Assembly: GCA_025350985.1 (NCBI GenBank)
Contig: JANXWU010000352.1
Coordinates: 1-6,030, forward strand
Origin: Spartobacteria bacterium
Lineage (GTDB): Bacteria > Verrucomicrobiota > Verrucomicrobiia > Chthoniobacterales > Chthoniobacteraceae
Reading direction: 5' to 3'
Length of the DNA: 6,030 nucleotides
The notes under the pieces were generated by a model, which worked only from the letters and a program-made list of their open reading frames with translations, did no database searches and was not told where the DNA came from. Positions 4,811 to 6,030 of the stretch are shown here, in pieces (position 1 is the stretch's first letter; every line of letters begins with the position of its first letter). Position numbers and translations under genes: made by a program.

Positions 4811-6030
4811 ATTACCCCACGCCGTGGCAGCGCAAGACGATCTGGAACGCGCTGACGTTTCTGGCCATCGTCGCCATCGGTGCAGTGGCCGTGAAGCTGA
4901 TCTGGTTGTTCGCGCAGGTGGTCAAGTTTCTTCAGCCAATTCTAATTCCCTTCGCGGTCGCTGGCGTGCTGGCCTATCTGCTTGATCCCGTCGTTTCGCG
5001 GATGATGCGCGGCGGGCTGTCGCGCCAGCGGGCGGTCATTTGCGTGTTCGTAATCGTCTCACTCGGACTGGCGGCGATCGCGGTCTGGGTGGGGCCGGCG
5101 CTGGGACGCGAGACTGCGGTGGCGGCGCGCAAGGTTCCGAAATATGCGATGGACGCGAAGGAGTTGGTGATTGGATTCGCGCGGAATATTCAGCAGAAAT
5201 ACCACATCCGCCTTTTGCCCGGTCAGCCGGAAAAAGGCGACACGCCGGCGGCTGGAAGTGCGACTGATAAGGCCTCGCCGACACACAAATCCCCACTCCA
5301 AAAAAAGCCGGCGGCACCCGAGACTCCGACCGAAAGCGCGCCCCCTCCGAACAGCGACGACCCCGACGCCGACCCCACGATTTTCGAGAATCCCAAACCC
5401 GGTGCCACCGATCCCACGCCCGAGTTTTACCGGGAATACGACGTGCAGCGATTGCTCTCCGGCGACTTCGCCGGCTGGCTCGGCAAGGAACTGCCCGTCA
5501 TCATTCGCAACACCTGGCGCTTCGTCATCACCAGCGTCGGCGGCTTTCTCGGCATCTTCGGCTTTCTCCTCAGCTTCATCATCGTGCCGCTTTACCTGTT
5601 TTATTTTCTCACCGAGAGCGCCGAGATCTCCCGCTCGTGGTCCGACTACTTGCCGCTCCGTGCGTCGCATTTCAAAGACGAAGTCGTCGGCACGCTCACG
5701 GAAATCAACGGCTACCTCATCGCGTTTTTCCGCGGGCAACTGCTCGTCAGCCTCATCAACGGCACCGCCACCGGCATCGGGCTCGTGTTTGTCGGACTGG
5801 ACTTCGGCGTGCTCATCGGACTGTTGCTGTGCGTGCTCGGATTGATCCCCTACCTCGGCATCACGCTCGTGTGGATTCCGGCGGTGATCATCGCTGCCGT
5901 GCAGGGCGGGAGCTGGCTCATCCCGGCCTCGCCGTGGTGGGTGATGCCGCTCGTCGTCACCGGCATCTTCATGTTCGTGCAGCAATTCGACAGTTGGATT
6001 GTCACCCCGAAGATTGTCGGCAACTCGGTC
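4807..6030 (+). CDS. AI-2E/PerM (UPF0118) family membrane transporter, 3' truncated
   Basis: The frame is open from the ATG at 4807 to the window edge: 408 residues and no stop. Members are polytopic inner-membrane proteins. One exports autoinducer-2 and others act in Na+/H+ exchange or as general permeases, so the substrate is not assigned. Membrane segments are seen at about 12-35, 42-60 and 76-97, a long one from 239, and more near 305-390. Family motifs are FLQPILIPFAVAGVLAYLLDPVV near the N-terminus, IPYLG ending at 351, and VTPKIVG at 399-405 close to the edge. Only a short tail and the last helix should be missing. Residues about 138-205 are rich in Pro, Asp, Glu, Lys, Thr and Ser and look disordered; they sit in the large loop between segments three and four, probably outside the membrane. 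Initiation may be coupled to the upstream leader ORF, because there is no Shine-Dalgarno at this ATG. Confidence 0.93.
   Translation, partial: MNYPTPWQRKTIWNALTFLAIVAIGAVAVKLIWLFAQVVKFLQPILIPFAVAGVLAYLLDPVVSRMMRGGLSRQRAVICVFVIVSLGLAAIAVWVGPALGRETAVAARKVPKYAMDAKELVIGFARNIQQKYHIRLLPGQPEKGDTPAAGSATDKASPTHKSPLQKKPAAPETPTESAPPPNSDDPDADPTIFENPKPGATDPTPEFYREYDVQRLLSGDFAGWLGKELPVIIRNTWRFVITSVGGFLGIFGFLLSFIIVPLYLFYFLTESAEISRSWSDYLPLRASHFKDEVVGTLTEINGYLIAFFRGQLLVSLINGTATGIGLVFVGLDFGVLIGLLLCVLGLIPYLGITLVWIPAVIIAAVQGGSWLIPASPWWVMPLVVTGIFMFVQQFDSWIVTPKIVGNSV

Noticed and set aside
5059..5985. 308-residue antisense ORF opposite the AI-2E gene
   Set aside because: The translation is dominated by Asp, Glu, Arg and His with no recognisable fold. 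The plus-strand frame has membrane segments and family motifs.

Overview
The window is a GC-rich bacterial chromosomal segment of housekeeping character. All genes lie on the plus strand: the end of a TSUP (TauE/SafE) permease, mnmE (tRNA wobble-uridine modification GTPase), pyrD (class 2 dihydroorotate dehydrogenase), icd (NADP-type isocitrate dehydrogenase) and the first 408 residues of an AI-2E/PerM-family membrane protein that runs off the right edge. No phage, transposase, CRISPR, tRNA or rRNA is seen. Host lineage is an inference. High GC, membrane-bound PyrD, start codons without Shine-Dalgarno sequences, and a dispersed-type palindromic repeat whose reverse strand reads TGWKPVLR together suggest Verrucomicrobiota or a neighbouring PVC lineage. 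I recall that peptide as common among spurious translations in those genomes, but I cannot check it here.

Layout: 1-600 TSUP permease (5' truncated); 601-667 short spacer; 668-2011 mnmE; 2012-2118 a 107-bp palindromic element built from four related hairpins, starting on the base after the mnmE stop; 2133-3191 pyrD, starting 14 bases after the element; 3192-3395 spacer without a convincing gene; 3396-4718 icd; 4719-4806 spacer with competing inverted repeats and a possible 22-codon leader ORF; 4807-6030 AI-2E family protein (3' truncated).

The genes do not form one known pathway. MnmE modifies tRNA, PyrD makes orotate for pyrimidines, Icd is a TCA-cycle enzyme and the two membrane proteins are transport-related. 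Gaps of 67 to 204 bases suggest separate or loosely coupled transcription.

No wholly new system is evident. The points most worth a second look are the four-hairpin element between mnmE and pyrD, and the icd/AI-2E spacer. In that spacer, the only good Shine-Dalgarno I noticed at a start codon precedes a mini-ORF with a PPP stretch, and its stop overlaps the next gene's start as ATGA. Lesser points are a loop insertion in the clasp region of Icd and a Pro/charge-rich linker in the AI-2E protein.
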